A DNA stretch of 64,000 bases. It comes from Heterobasidion occidentale (Eukaryota; Basidiomycota; Agaricomycetes; Russulales; Bondarzewiaceae). The translations under genes and the position numbers were made by a program. Shown in pieces: positions 1 to 10,666 of this stretch; positions within the stretch are counted from its first letter, which is position 1; every line of letters begins with the position of its first letter. A model generated the notes under the pieces. That model saw only the letters and a program-made list of their open reading frames with translations, did not search any database and was not told the origin of the DNA. The stretch spans positions 620,001 to 684,000 of the forward strand of contig JBCAQO010000006.1 in assembly GCA_039111635.1 (NCBI GenBank). Reading direction: 5' to 3'.

Positions 1-380
1 GGCGTAGGCCACTATTCATGTCTCTTCGATAATCAAAGAAGCCGTCGACTGCAACTGTGCGCAGGACGCTCGCAGGGCTGGCACATGATTTCTCCTGTCG
101 CTTTATAGAGAGATGTCAGTGAGCAATCCACTCGTGATATCAGAGAGGGTTCGAGACGATGATGATCAGAAAGCTTCTCACCGCAACCACCATGAGTATC
201 AGTGTACATTCTGTGAGCTGTGGCCATCTCGCAAATGGATTGTGTGACAAAAGGTTGCATCGCGAGACGATGGCTGATATACACAATGAGGAACCCATGG
301 CAGGGAACGTGATTATAGGTAACCGAGGCTGAGCCGGTCGCGGGTGGCACTCATCGAGATGAGCAATGAAGTGTCGACAG
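1..380. repeat. Left-edge spacer of the BTB array
   Basis: No gene is visible here. The first bases (GGCGTAGGCCACTATTCATG and the following AAGAAGCCGTCGACTGCAA) resemble sequence just upstream of BTB copies 2 and 3 near 3740-3850 and 5770-5810. The spacer that precedes a minus-strand BTB copy therefore also occurs here, which suggests the array continues to the left of the window. Small open frames here look like chance. The similarity was judged by eye. Confidence 0.45.
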
Positions 381-645
381 CCACCGAATTCATATTTCAG
401 AAATCTGGGTACACAAGGACAGGACAGTCAAGAGTGACAAGGCAAACAAGAGGATCGTACTGCGACCCAATTTATACAGCAGAACCGGAGCGAAGAAGCT
501 AGGAGTTGGCGGTGGGAGGTCGACGCACAGTCCAGAGTGTGATGTGGAAGCTGAAGACACTGGCTGCTTCATCAACACGCACGCAGCGTATAACTCAAGG
601 AAGTGGACACACCACACTTGTGCTCAAATGGAACGTTGTCTAGCT

Positions 646-1638
646 CTACTCCCTGGACTCAGCCTCTGGAAAGGGAAGGGGGATCTGTTTCAATACATTT
701 CTGTCAGATCAACGTGCCGGTACCCGATAGCCGTGCGCGCAACTCACCTTTTCGATGACAGATTTGATACGCTTCTCAAGCACTGAACTGAATTCACGGA
801 TTGCGAGTACACTTGACTGACATGAGCAGCTTGGCCCGCTTAGTTCCAACGCGCTGATGAGGCTGTCGTCCAAAACTGTGTGCCAGTGAGGCGCTGATTC
901 GAGAGCAATCGCACAACTCTTCAAGTATTGCATGGCATATTTTGAGGGACGGTATTCCTCATACTTGTCAAACCAAACAGTCGGCGAGCAATTGCAATAT
1001 GTTAAAAGTTCCACAGGCGCTACATGATCCAAAAAATCTGCTTTGCACACGAGAAAATCGCCTGAGCAGCTGCACGCGAACTCCGCTGGTGATAGAGGAG
1101 TAGCTGGTTGTATTGGAAGGCGGTGATGGAGTCCAGATCGTTTTTCGCCAGGTCCTCGGGTGACAGTGGTTTTCGAAGCGAGATGAGCGCGACGCGATTT
1201 GCAGTCCTCAACAACTGATACCGACACGCAATGGTATATGCGACGAAGGGGTTTTGCGGCGATGACCAACAGCATAGACTCTGCCGTTTGGGAGAAGTTT
1301 TCGAGCATCTCATACTTGTCGAACGTCGCAAGCAATCTCCAGACGGACGGTATGCTGAGGGTGGGGTTTGGCTTGTCTATCGGGTAGCAGAGCCGCAGAA
1401 CAATGTCTAGCGTTCGACAATCTTCCGTCATGCGGACAACAGGGAGGCCGTCTTGGAGGTTTGAAGGATCGTCTGTGGAGGGAATAGAAAACATGTCATT
1501 GAATACGGCGGATGCCCTTGATAAAGGCCATTTATGGACGTAGAAATCGACGTTGTCGGAGGAGCGGAGGACGATGTCTGTGCCGGTGTCGTTGAATGGA
1601 GGGTCGGCAACTTCGAAGGTAAGACTGGTTGTCGACAT
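646..1638 (-). pseudogene. BTB/POZ domain protein, copy 1 (frame-shifted)
   Basis: The start is the ATG at 1638 (MSTTSLTFEVADPPFND), and a typical basidiomycete BTB core follows (DIVLRSSDNVDFYVHKWPLS, then SRASAVFNDMFSIP). Such proteins usually act as dimeric adaptors, but the target is unknown. The family-like frame is lost near 1253 (after IAAK), continues one frame over (PFVAYTIACRYQLLRTANR), and returns near 1060-1075. The two shifts cancel, so one 326-codon frame stays open while about 60 middle codons are scrambled. The 3' end has the family's intron donor after the EK codons (GTGAGT), and a last exon can be read to a stop at 646-648. It is probably a decayed gene; assembly error is possible. 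Confidence 0.7.
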
Positions 1639-1719
1639 ATTGGAGAGAGGTAGAATGCGATTGAGCCAGAGCGATGTAAGTACGCGCACGAGGAAACATA
1701 TTTTATGGGTTGGGAACGG

Positions 1720-2410
1720 GCGACAAACGACATCCAGACCTCGGACACCTCGTCAAAGGCTACCACTGCATACATACCCCGAAATCACCCCGTCAGCATC
1801 CCAACTCACGATGGCTTGCTCTCATATGTACCAAGTACACCCTCTATTTACTCCCCTCCCATGCGTGCGCCTCTTCACTTGCAGATCGTAGCCAAGTCTG
1901 CCTGGCTTTCATCCCAATCTACTTCTGCCAACGCGGCACTCGTGCTGCTGAGATCCCGGCGTCGGTCCCGCAGGTCGCAGGGGCGTGCGCATGCAAAGTC
2001 CGAACTGGAGCGATCGGCAGGCGTGTTTGAGGCAGGCGCGAGAGCCGACACACATGCGTGTGTGCTTGCAAGCATTGGGTGGGATAAAGTGCCGTGAAGG
2101 TTCCGCCCCCCTCGTTCCCCCTCGCGCATCTCCTTCCGCAGCGCTTATACAGGAGCAGGAGCTCGCGCGTGTGACCTCCTCACTTTTCCGGTGAGCCCGC
2201 TTTTTTGTAGACGCTTTTTTGCAGACAATTCGTGTCGCTCTATTTCACTTGCCTCTGGGAGCGCGTGCGCCCTGCGACGCTCATTCGCTGGAAGCCTTGT
2301 CGGCAGCGACGGTGTGAGCCTGGCTCTCCCGACGGTGGAGCACGCGCATGGTTTCTGGCATCGTTCACAAATCATCAGACGAGCCCGGTATTGCTCTGGC
2401 TACACGTGGA
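1720..2410 (+). repeat. Truncated copy of the 10.2-10.83 kb promoter and first exon
   Basis: This stretch aligns by eye with the region before and into the membrane protein gene at 10667. Shared blocks in the same order are GACCTCGGACACCTCG, the GATCGNAGCCAAG block, GAGATCCCGGC, GTCGCAGGGGCG, GGGATAAAGTGCCGTG, GGCAGCGACGGTGTGAGCC (exon 1 end plus splice donor) and CAGACGAGCC (exon 2 start). The position of the start ATG reads GTG, and similarity ends after about 20 bases of exon 2. It is a dead 5' fragment carried along when the BTB gene was duplicated. Confidence 0.7.
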
Positions 2411-2589
2411 TGACTGCATTGGGGTCAATGCTCAAACAGCAAGGAGAGACATAAATACATAATCAGGACATTTTTCTAAGAAAGGAATTCACCGATCGAT
2501 TAGAAGAAGCACAGTGCGCAGCCCAAGAAAGTGTACAAACCATGATGATTCGATCATTTATCCATACATAAAATCCTCTATTCCTTCCT

Positions 2590-3633
2590 CTACAGCACGA
2601 CCAATGGAAAGGGAGGCTGAACCTACACCGACACGCTCTGCATCAAAAAAATCCCCAGAACGAGGCCGCGTAGTATCATTACTCACCTTGTCAATGACCG
2701 ACTGAAGCTCTTTCTCTAGCCGACGGCTGAAGGGACCTAGGTCATTCGCGTATGATCGACACACCGAGCATTCACCCGCCTTCAGGATTGTGGGCAAGAT
2801 GGTACTATTGTTGAGGACGGTGTCTAGGTGAAGATGCAATCGAAGAGCGGCTTCACATCTTTCTAGATACAGCACAACCCAATTGGGGCATAGAAAACAG
2901 GGTTCTGATTCCCAATGGCTTTGTGCACGGGCTTTGGGGATACAAGGCAAGTATCTGGTGGCTTCCGTGTCGAGACGGGTATGTCCGATGGCTGCAGCCA
3001 TTTCAGCGACTGAATGGGTTCAAGGACCGAGCAGCGTTCTGCTGACAATATCGCAGGAGCTGGTGGTATTGGGAAGATGTCATGAGATCGACGTCTTCTG
3101 TGCTTAGTTGACTAGGGGAGAAATCATAAGGACACGGAAGTGAAACACGCGCGATTCGATTCGCAATCTCGAACATCTGATAATGGCATGCGATGGCATG
3201 AATAGCGAAGGGGTGCACCGTAGCAGCCTCCAATATGACCGATTCGAGCGTCTGTGGGAAGGTCTTGACCATGGCGTACTTGTCCATCGCTCGAAACAGT
3301 GCACGCACAAATGACAGCTCCGAGGAGATCGACGGCTTGTCTGTCGGGTACGATAAATGCAAAACGGTGTCCAAGTACTGCCTGATTTTCTGCCATGCGC
3401 ACTATCGGGATGCCATCCTTGCGCTCATCAGCGTTTGGTGGCTGGCCGCTAGCGTCAGGACCAGATGTCGAGGTTGGGATGGTCAAGGGGTCGGAGAAGA
3501 CAGGGGATGCCTTCGACAAAATCGATCTGTGAACGTAAAAATCGACATTGTCAGAGGATCGGGGGACGATATCGGCATCGGCGTCAGCGAACGGATGTCC
3601 GGCAGCTTTGAGGTCGGGGGAGGGGGTCGACAT
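2590..3633 (-). pseudogene. BTB/POZ domain protein, copy 2 (multiple frameshifts)
   Basis: The start is the ATG at 3633 (MSTPSPDLKAAGHPF), with the BTB core DNVDFYVHRSILSKASPVF. The frame shifts near 3370 (the conserved LDTVLHLSYPTDKPS continues one frame over), again near 3030 (QSLKWLQPSDIP lies in a third frame), and again before CPNWVVLYLERCEAAL near 2880. The family intron donor GTGAGT after the DK codons is kept, and a last exon reads to a stop at 2590. With at least three shifts, this copy is a clear pseudogene. Its sequence is closest to copy 5 (shared FPQTLESV and ANRIAR segments). Confidence 0.8.
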
Positions 3634-3739
3634 CGTATGATGGGTATTCACGGGTCGTGGGCGATGGTATGTGTGGAAGGGGGCAGTGATGCACTGAAGT
3701 CAGGGCGATATGATCCCGTACATACCAGGAGAAGCGACG

Positions 3740-4480
3740 GTGGCGCAGGCCACTCTTCATGTCTTTCCTTCCAATCGATGGGACGTCAGAAGGATTGCGG
3801 AAGGCATTCAGCGTCTATCTAGTATGATCAAAGAAGGCGTCAACCTAAAAGCCTCGTGCATATACACGCAAAACTGACACACGCTTTCTGTTGTATTCTC
3901 AGAGCAAGTATGTACTAGCAATTAAGTCCAGGAGCGATCTAGATGTCAGAAACGAGACAAGGCCGAGTAGAAAGCCACTCACTGTGATCACTTGCCAAAC
4001 TCAATGCACGGCTGATCTTGCACATAGGTGAACAACTGTTCTCTTTAGGTAGTTGCCACGTTCCCCTTAAGTTTAAACTTTATTGCATGCGGTAGTTGAG
4101 GACATCAATGATAGCAATGCGATGCCTTGATTGAGGCTGAGGCACTGCCTTGAGACGGGCATGATGTGTGCTGGAACCTGGTGTTCACTTCAAGTTCACA
4201 CTTCGTAGTTAAACTGGAAAGCTCTGATGACAAAACTAACTACACACTCCATAAGAATTCACCAATCGGCATACACTGAAACTGGATGATCGAAGATGGC
4301 CTCAGTGACACGACGAACAAGAATATTGTATATTGCCTCACCTGTACGGAACGAGCTATTCAAGAAGAATTGGGACGCATAGACGCACGGTCTAAAAAAC
4401 AAGCTGTCGATTTGTCAACGCGCGCACAACGCAGGATTCAAGCAAGTAAACTGACTGCAGTGCACGTCCATCACAATGAT
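3740..4480. repeat. Type-B intergenic spacer, first copy
   Basis: No convincing gene. This spacer between BTB copies 2 and 3 resembles the one at about 5740-6370. Shared blocks include GAGCAAG followed by CTAGCAATTAAG/TACGAGCAATC, GATCTTGCACATAG, GGCATGATG/GGTATGATG, GATGGCCTCAGTGA and the CAGGCTGTCGATC/AAGCTGTCGATTTG block. It marks a tandem duplication unit of one BTB gene plus its spacer. It includes about 750 bases with no other recognisable element. Confidence 0.6.
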
Positions 4481-4489
4481 GCTCTGCTT

Positions 4490-5568
4490 CTACTCCTCAG
4501 ACTTGGCCTCCGGAAAGGGATGAGGAACCTGCCCCGATCCCCTATTGGTGAGATACATGCCTCCAACAGGGCAATAATTGCTGCTGCTCACCTTCTCAAT
4601 GGCGAGTTTGACACGTTCCTTCAGGGCAACACAGAAAAGGAATATCTTGGAGATAAGCAGTCGACAAGCATCGCACCGTGCTGCCCCTAAAATCAGCGCA
4701 GTGAAAAGCGCCGGATTCTTGAATACCTCACAGCGAGGCCTTGATCTCAGAGCCATTTGACATTGCATAAGATAAATCAGAATCCAGGATGGAACATTGA
4801 ATCGACTCGGTAACAAGCCTGATGAAGTCACGAACGTCGACGTACGACAACAACAGGCTGGGTTTTGATCTGTGTCGAATGCGCCAGGTATTTCATGTAC
4901 GCTCCAGCTGGAACGAACAGCTTTGGAAGCGGCAGAGGAGCATTGTTTATGGAAAAGGAGGAACTGGTAGAGATGATGGCCTGTTATAGATTGCAAGTCT
5001 CCTTTACTGAAGAAATTGGCCTTGGAAGGGGAGCTGGCTTTGGAACGGAGCTTGAGCGATGAAAGCGCGATGCGATTCGCGAGGTTAAACATCTGATATC
5101 GACAAGCAATAGCATACATCGCGTAAAAGTCTGTTTCGGCAGCGGTCAACATCATCGGTTCCAGGATATCGGTGAGATTTTTGAGCATCTCGTACTTGGC
5201 GAGAGCTGGAAGTAGTTGTCGGATGCACGGTACATCGGGGACGAGGATCCGCTGGTATCTCGGGTAGCAGAGCCGCAGAACGATGCCTAGTGTTTGACGT
5301 TCTTCCGTCATACGTACAACAGGGAGGCCGTCTTTGACATTGTCAGCATTGAAAGAGTTGTATGTGGAAGGGATGGAAAACATGTCTTTGAGTATGGAAG
5401 ATGCCCTGGATAAGGGCCATTTGTGGACATAGAAGTCAACATTGTCGGAGGAACGCAGGATGATGTCTGCGTCGGTGTCATTGAATGGAGGGTCGGCAAC
5501 TTTAAATGTGAGGGTGGGGGTGGAGGTGGAAGTGGGGTGGAGGTGGGGGTGGCAGTGGAAGTCGACAT
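4490..5568 (-). pseudogene. BTB/POZ domain protein, copy 3 (start codon out of frame)
   Basis: The conserved ATG (MSTST, 5568) is out of frame with the BTB core. Between them a C/A-rich repeat (ACC, CCACCT units, about 5505-5560) has changed length, so the ATG frame runs into proline and serine instead of FKVADPPFNDTDADI. The BTB frame itself is otherwise open for more than 380 codons: DNVDFYVHKWPLSRASSIL, the helical part YAMYAIACRYQMFNLANR, a Cys-rich segment, and a C-terminal coiled part ending ALKERVKLAIEK. A 63-base intron after EK (donor GTGAGC, acceptor GGGGCAG) gives a final exon VPHPFPEAKSEE. It is the least damaged copy; an upstream in-frame start or alternative splice could rescue it. 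Confidence 0.65.
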
Positions 5569-5739
5569 ATTCAATGGATATAATCTGTGCGCAGTGGATT
5601 CCGGGGTGAGTTGGAATGTCATCGAGCTGAGGAGATATAAGTATGTGCCAGGTAAATCCTGGGAAGCCTGCGCAGAGCCTGCGCGAGATGGCCAGTTCCA
5701 TGTGGGTGCGCAGGTCCAAGTGCTCGTGGTGAGTGGCCT

Positions 5740-6370
5740 ACGCAGCAGGTATAGGACCATATAGCCCACCATGGATGATCGAAGAAGCCGTCAACCGTAA
5801 AGCCTCGTCGCATATGGGCGCAGAAATAACGTATGCCTTCTGTTGATGTTTTTCAGAGCAAGCGTCTACGAGCAATCTAGACATCAGAAGCGAGACGAGG
5901 CTGGATAGAAAGCCGCTCACTGCAGCTGATCTTGCACATAGATGCCTGTGATTTAGAGCTTGATCGCATGCGGTAGCGGATCTCGAGAACATGGATGATG
6001 GCGATGTGATGCCTTGAGGCTGAGGCACTGCCTTGAAACTGGTATGATGCGTACTGTAAGCTGGCGTTCACGTCAAGCTCATACTTCGCAGTAAAACTCG
6101 AGCACTGATGACAGAACCGGCAACACAATTGATAACAATTCATTAATCTGCATACACTGGAACTAGATCGTCGAGGATGGCCTCAGTGATACGAAAACAA
6201 TAATATATATTTCGTCCTTACCTGTAATACGGAACGATGTAGCCGAAAAAATTTAGAACGCATAGACAGATGGTCTCGGTCAGGAAGTTGCAAAATACAG
6301 GCTGTCGATCCATCAACACACGCACACCACAGAACCCAAGCGAGCAAACTGACCGTCAAGGGAATTGATT
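5740..6370. repeat. Type-B intergenic spacer, second copy
   Basis: This spacer lies between BTB copies 3 and 4 and matches the 3740-4480 spacer block for block, including GATGGCCTCAGTGA, an ACGGAACGA block and CAGGCTGTCGATC. No gene is seen in it. Divergence between the two spacers is moderate, with small insertions and deletions, which suggests the duplication is not recent. Confidence 0.6.
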
Positions 6371-6387
6371 ATAAGACGACTCTGTCT

Positions 6388-7404
6388 CTACTCCTCAGAT
6401 TTGGCCTCCGAAAAGGGATGAGGAACCTGCCCGATCCCCTTGCTGTGAGATACATGTCTACAACGAAGCAAGAATTGCTGCTGCTTACCTTTTCAAGGGC
6501 GGTTCTGACACGGTCCATCATTCGTTCACAGAAAGGGCGGATCTTCGATGCAAGGGGCCGACAAGCGTCGCACTGTGCTGCTGCTACAATCAACGCAGTG
6601 ACGAGCGCCTCCTCCTTAACCACCTCAAAATGGGGCCTTGATTCCAGAGCCTTTTCACATCGCTCGAAATATGTCAGGATCCACCTTGGAGCGTAGAATT
6701 GTGACCGGATCGAGGAACTCGTGATCACAGAGCCCCGACAGGAACAGGATATGTTTCGATCAGTGTCATAGGCGCCAGGGATTTCCTTTGCACTCCAGTT
6801 GGAGCGAACGACTGCGATAGCGGCATGAGAGCTCTTTGTGCGGTAGATGAGAAAACTTGTTGAGATGATAGCCTGTTATGGATTGCAAGTCTTCTTTACT
6901 GAAGCAATCGGCGTCGTAAGGGAACTTGAGTGAATTGAGCGCACTGCTATTCGCGACGCGCAACATCCGATACTGACAAGCGATGGCATATGCAACAAAA
7001 GGGTCCTTGGCGAGAAATTCCAACAGAATCGACTCCAGCATTCCATGGGGTTTTTCGATCATCATGTATTTGTCAAGAGCTGGAAAGAGTTGTCGAATGG
7101 AATGTTCGTCAAACTTGATGTTCACGGTGTATCTCGGGTAGCAGAACCACAGAACGAGGAGAAGCGTTCGACGGTCCTCCGGGGCACATACAACAGGGAG
7201 ACCGTCTTTGAGACCGTCGGCGTTGGAAAGGTCGTTTGGGGAGGGGATGGAAAACATGTCTTCGAACACGGAAGATGCCCTAGATAAAGGCCATTTGTGG
7301 ATGTAGAAATCGACGTTGTCGGAGGAACGGAGGACGATCTCTGCGTCGGTGTTGTCGAATGGAGGGTCGGCAACTTGAAAAGAGTGGGTGGGGGTTGTCG
7401 ACAT
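6388..7404 (-). pseudogene. BTB/POZ domain protein, copy 4 (one-base frameshift)
   Basis: The start is the ATG at 7404 (MSTTPTHSFQVADPPFDN). The BTB core and the middle helices are open down to GYHLNKF. There a TTTT run near 6857 has one extra T compared with what the family needs. After the shift the family sequence resumes one frame over (FLIYRTKSSHAAIA, then the Cys-rich and coiled C-terminal parts up to TALEK). The intron after EK is kept (donor GTAAGC, acceptor TCGGGCAG), and the last exon VPHPFSEAKSEE ends at 6388. A single lesion in a homopolymer could also be a sequencing error. Confidence 0.7.
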
Positions 7405-8590
7405 GCTGTGTACACGTTATCTGTGCGCGGCGAATCCTAGAGGAAACCGAGACGAGAACCAGCCTAGGCGGTATATAAGCAAGCACATACGAGGACACGA
7501 GGCGATAAGCATATATTTGGAGCATCCTTCTCTCTTCTTCACCTTCCAATGGTCAAGGTCACAGGGCGTCTCTGGCGTCTATCCACGATCGAGGAGTACT
7601 GGAATAGTATGTGCGGAGCCTGCACAAGGCAGCCACTCTCATGTCGGCGCAAATATGCACTCATGGCAAACGGCTTAGGCAAGAAATACCAGACTTCGAG
7701 GTGAGAGCGACGAACGCGATGTTGATGAGACATCATGTCGTGTGGAGAATGTGCACACGCAGTCTGAGCAAGAAGGATCTTCTGTGAAAGTACAAGCGCC
7801 ACGAGGGTGAAGGACTCAGGCATCAAGTAGCAGACCGTCAGGGAGGGCACAGTGCAGCTCATGGTCAGGACTATACTGGGTGTCCGTTCAAAGGGAGAGC
7901 TGACAATCAGGCGCGAGAGCGACGAGACCGTGACCGCATGTTGTGCGTGAACGACGTCGAACATTTGCGCAGTCGCATCGAAGTTCGTCTGGGTGAGTTG
8001 GGACCGAGCGGCGAGCGCTGACTCAAGAGACAGTCGGCACATCGGACCTCGGACACCTCTTCCAATCCTACCACTATACCCCAGAATCATCCCCACGGGC
8101 CCCAGCCCCGTCAACAGTCTCCTCCACACACACAGATTGCAGCCAAGCCCGCCCTGCTCGCGGCACCTACCCCGATGCGCTTATGCCGACCGCAGTGCAC
8201 GCGCAGGTGAGATCTCGACGTCGACTCCGTATGCGCATGGACGCACGGGAAAGGTTTCAAAGTCAAGATATTCCGACTGATTATCTCTGATACAATCAAA
8301 ATGACATGGACCTAGGCAGGCATCACATCGTTCTTCTCGTTGGGGTTCACATTGACCTCACAATTCGCAGACAAACTTGTGAGTTTTGCCTTGTCTCCCG
8401 GTATTTCAAGACTCTGGTTACATCGGGACTGGGTCATCGAGGCCGGCATGAGCTGGATTTTGAAGAGCACAGTGGATTTTGGCCTTACCTAACTTCAAAT
8501 CCATGCGGAGGCGGGAACAATATCAAGAGCTATCAGAGGGTAAGAATTGTGTCATGACCGACCACGCATACGACGCACCACGACGATCCG
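7405..8590. repeat. Type-A spacer: copy of the BTB5-membrane gene intergenic region
   Basis: The first 850 bases repeat the 9668-10450 region. Shared blocks include CTGTGCGCGGCGAATCCTAG, AACCAGCCTAGGCGGT, GGTCACAGGGCGTC, ACATCGGAC/CTCGGACACCTC, AGATTGCAGCCAAGCCCGCC and CGATGCGCTTATGCCGACCG. This is the promoter side of the membrane protein gene, copied together with BTB copy 4, but here it is cut before any coding sequence. The rest (about 8250-8590) has no recognisable gene. Confidence 0.65.
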
Positions 8591-8598
8591 ATGATTGA

Positions 8599-9667
8599 TT
8601 ATGAGCCTTCGGGAGAATCCGCCTCCTCTCCGTCAGACGCAGCGTTTAGAAAAAGGAGAGGGACCTGATTCAATCCAACTTTCTTGTGAAGAGGATTTAA
8701 AGGAAAACTGAGAATAAAGCTCACCCCATCGATAGCTAAATCAACTTCTGCTTTTACTCGATTGGCAAAATCCCGTATTCTATCTTCAAACATCTGACAT
8801 ACTGGGCATTCCGCCGCCGCCCGGATTGATGGTAAGATAAAGCTGTCTGTCAAGATGATGTCCGAGTGGGGTGCTGAGACAAGAGCGGCTTCGCATCTTT
8901 CCATATACTGCACGATCCAACTGGGAACATCGGCTCCCAGGACAACTCGTCCTGACAGAGTAGTAAAAGTACTCGTGGCCTTGTACACAGAGGAACAACA
9001 ACATTTTTTCCGCGGTATTAAAAAGACTCCAGGAATCTGCAGTGGTGTCAGCCATTCTAACGAACAGACGGGCTTTATGGCCGCACGGGAGCTTTGCTGA
9101 TGATATCGAAGGAGCTGGTGGTATTGGGAGGTCGTCATGGAATCGAGGTCCTCTTTGCTCACATATTCGGCAGATAAATCGAGGGGGAGCCGGAGAGTAA
9201 TGCGTGCGATGCGGTTCGCAATCTCGAACATTTGAAAATGGCATGCAATGGCGCAAACGGCAAACGGTCGCACCGCAGCAGCCTCCAGCATGACCGATTC
9301 GAGCGTCTGTGGGAAGGTCTTGACCATGGCGTACTTGTCCATCGCTCGAACCAGTGCGCGTACGAATGAGAGCTCAGAGGAGATCGACGGCTTATCCGTC
9401 GAATACGACAGACGCAAAATGGTGTCAAGAACTGCCGAATTTTCTGTCATGTGCACGATTGGGATGCCATCCTTGAGCTCGTCGACGTTGGAAGGATTGT
9501 TTGGGGAGGGAATGGAAAACATGTCTTTGAATACGGAAGATGCCCTAGATAAAGGCCACTTGTGGACGTAGAAGTCGACGTTGTCGGAGGAACGGAGGAC
9601 GATCTCTGCGTCGGTGTGTCGAATGGAGGTCGGCAACTTGAAAGGAGGGGGTGGGGTTTGTCGACAT
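8599..9667 (-). pseudogene. BTB/POZ domain protein, copy 5 (frame broken near start)
   Basis: The conserved ATG at 9667 reads MSTNPTPSFQVAD. Compared with copy 4, two single bases are missing in the next 20, so the ATG frame leaves the family sequence after VAD. From TDAEIVLRSSDNVDFYVHK onward the BTB core, the helical middle (CAIACHFQMFEIANR), the Cys-rich region (KKCCCSS) and the coiled C-terminus are intact for about 330 codons, but no ATG precedes the core in that frame. The 3' part has the family intron (donor GTGAGC after GATGGG, acceptor GAATCAG) and a last exon ending DGEEADSPEGS. Confidence 0.7.
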
Positions 9668-10666
9668 GCTGCGAGGACTAACGTATCTGTGCGCGGCGAA
9701 TCCTAGAGGAAAACGAAATAAGAACCAGCCTAGGCGGTGCACGACCAGGTATATGTGAGGGCACGAGGCGATACGCACAAATTTAGAATATCCTTCTCTC
9801 CTCTTCTTCTCAGGGTGCAGAGAATTTCAGCGGTGGAGCGGTCGAGGTCACAGGGCGTCCCTGGCGTCTGTTTGCAATCGAGGAGTCCCATAAGAGCCGC
9901 TCTCAGGTCGGCGCAGATTTCGGTGATGGGGGGCAAGAGGCACCAGGGTTCAAGGAGGGGCGACGAGTATGCAGGCAGCCTAAGCAAGAAGGATGTTCTG
10001 CGAAGGTCTAGGCGCTCACGGTGAACCTAAGCAACAAGTAGTAGACGGCCAGGGAGACACATGTGGTCCCATTGCGAGGCATTCATACAGGCTGCTGAAG
10101 AGTGAGAGCGACGAGACAGCATGTCGTGCGTGGAACGGCGTCGCAGAGTCGCGCACCTCGCCGGACATCGGACACCTCGACCGATCCGAAATGATCCCCT
10201 AGCTTGGGGGCCCAGCTTGTTCAGACCTCCAAGAGTACTCCAAAGTCCCAACCCCCAACCGCCTGCCCTCGACCAGCCAAACACACCACGCCTATCCACG
10301 CCTATCCACGCCTATCCACCCTCCCTCCAAACACAGTCTTCCACACCCACAGATCGCAGCCAAGCCCGCCCGGCTCGCGGCACCCACCCGATGCGCTTCT
10401 GCCGACCGCCGCTCCCGCGCGGGTGAGATCCCGGCCTCGGTCCCGCGCGTCGCGTGGGCGCGCCCAGGCGTATTTGGGCGATGCGCGTTGGAGGCTAAGA
10501 GAGTTGGGGGTTGGCGTGAGAGCGGACGCGTGTGCGTGCGAGCGAGAGGGCAGTGGGATACAGTCTGATAAAGTGCCGTGGAGGCTCCGCCCCCTCGTCC
10601 CCCCCTCGCGCGAGGAGCTGGAGCACACGCATTCGCCGACCCCGGCCTACCCGTCAAACGAGAAAC
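9668..10666 (+). promoter_or_regulatory. Divergent promoter region between BTB5 and the membrane protein gene
   Basis: This is a roughly 1 kb region with no gene of its own. It is the likely parent of the fragments at 1720-2410 and 7405-8240. It contains a short tandem repeat, CCTATCCACG, three times near 10287-10317, absent from the copies, and a GATAAAGTGCCGTGG motif about 100 bases before the ATG at 10667, which is conserved in the 2 kb copy. Confidence 0.5.

Noticed and set aside
8306..8557. An 83-codon plus-strand frame with two close Cys residues
   Set aside because: No family features, no splice support, and it lies in the unrelated remainder of a duplicated spacer.
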